DNA of 5,354 nucleotides, from assembly GCA_031289515.1 (NCBI GenBank), contig JAITPH010000162.1, forward strand, positions 1 through 5,354, written 5' to 3'. Within the stretch, counting starts at the first letter, position 1; each line of letters opens with the position of its first letter. Shown here piece after piece: positions 5,316 through 5,354 of this stretch. Below the pieces are notes generated by a model that made no database searches, was not told where the DNA came from, and saw only the letters and a list, made by a program, of their open reading frames with translations. Origin of the DNA: Tannerella sp. (GTDB lineage: Bacteria; Bacteroidota; Bacteroidia; Bacteroidales; Tannerellaceae). The translations under genes were made by a program, and so were the position numbers.

Positions 5316-5348
5316 CGTCATTGCGAGGAACGAAGCAATCCGGAAAAC
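5316..5348. repeat. Dispersed stem-loop repeat, copy 2 (short loop)
   Basis: The word CGTCATTGCGAGGAA (5316-5330) is followed by CGAA (5331-5334) and GCAATCCGGAAAA (5335-5347). ATTGC (5320-5324) pairs with GCAAT (5335-5339) as a 5-bp stem over a 10-base loop. This is the canonical-looking form of the repeat; copy 1 starts exactly 84 bases to its left in the same orientation. The family is known from intergenic DNA of many bacteria, and translation of it gives spurious peptides such as RHCEERSN. Confidence 0.65.
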
Positions 5349-5354
5349 ATACAG

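Noticed and set aside
5232..5348. A CRISPR array at the right end
   Set aside because: There are only two copies. The shared word is 15 bases with stem-loop arms, the segment between carries further repeat pieces, and no cas genes are present; it fits a dispersed stem-loop element.
5277..5354. An ATG-initiated frame open to the right edge, with the peptide RHCEERSN inside
   Set aside because: The frame is a translation of the dispersed CGTCATTGCGAGGAACGAAGC repeat. Such peptides are a well-known source of false gene calls, and there is no promoter motif or other coding sign.

Overview
The window looks like ordinary chromosomal DNA of a Bacteroidota (probably Bacteroidales) bacterium. Five start sites are visible. 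None has a convincing Shine-Dalgarno sequence. Four are preceded at short distance by an exact copy of the Bacteroidota -7 promoter motif TAnnTTTG, and the fifth by a one-mismatch copy. Coding regions are of balanced composition and intergenic regions are AT-rich. Genus cannot be read from the sequence; protein style and the dispersed stem-loop repeat at the right end would suit a gut or host-associated Bacteroidales, but that is a guess.

Layout from left to right: (1) at 1-81 on the minus strand, the first 27 codons of a gene that leaves the window. Its N-terminus resembles the winged-helix start of AbiEi-type (type IV) antitoxin proteins, and repeats lie in its promoter region. (2) At 202-831 on the minus strand, a two-domain NUDIX hydrolase with a slightly degenerate Nudix box. 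(3) At 954-1895 on the plus strand, thioredoxin reductase (trxB), divergent from the NUDIX gene. A 7-bp perfect inverted repeat sits where both -33 elements should be. (4) At 1900-2721 on the minus strand, a trimeric-type purine nucleoside phosphorylase, convergent with trxB and only 4 bp from it. A terminator-like hairpin for trxB lies inside the phosphorylase coding region. (5) At 2850-5177 on the plus strand, a 775-residue CPA2 (Kef-like) cation:proton antiporter with a second membrane block and two tandem RCK_C/TrkA_C domains but no Rossmann (TrkA_N) domain. (6) From 5178 to the end, non-coding DNA with two copies of the dispersed repeat beginning CGTCATTGCGAGGAA.

Each complete gene appears to have its own promoter. 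Gene directions (-, -, +, -, +) argue against a multi-gene operon, except possibly the NUDIX gene with the partial gene to its left. The genes are housekeeping in kind: thiol redox, nucleotide clean-up, purine salvage and ion/pH homeostasis. No new multi-gene system is evident. The most useful observations are regulatory: palindromes in the trxB/NUDIX and phosphorylase promoter regions, correction of the phosphorylase start, the overlapping terminator, the antiporter architecture, and the repeat pair with conserved arms and divergent loops.
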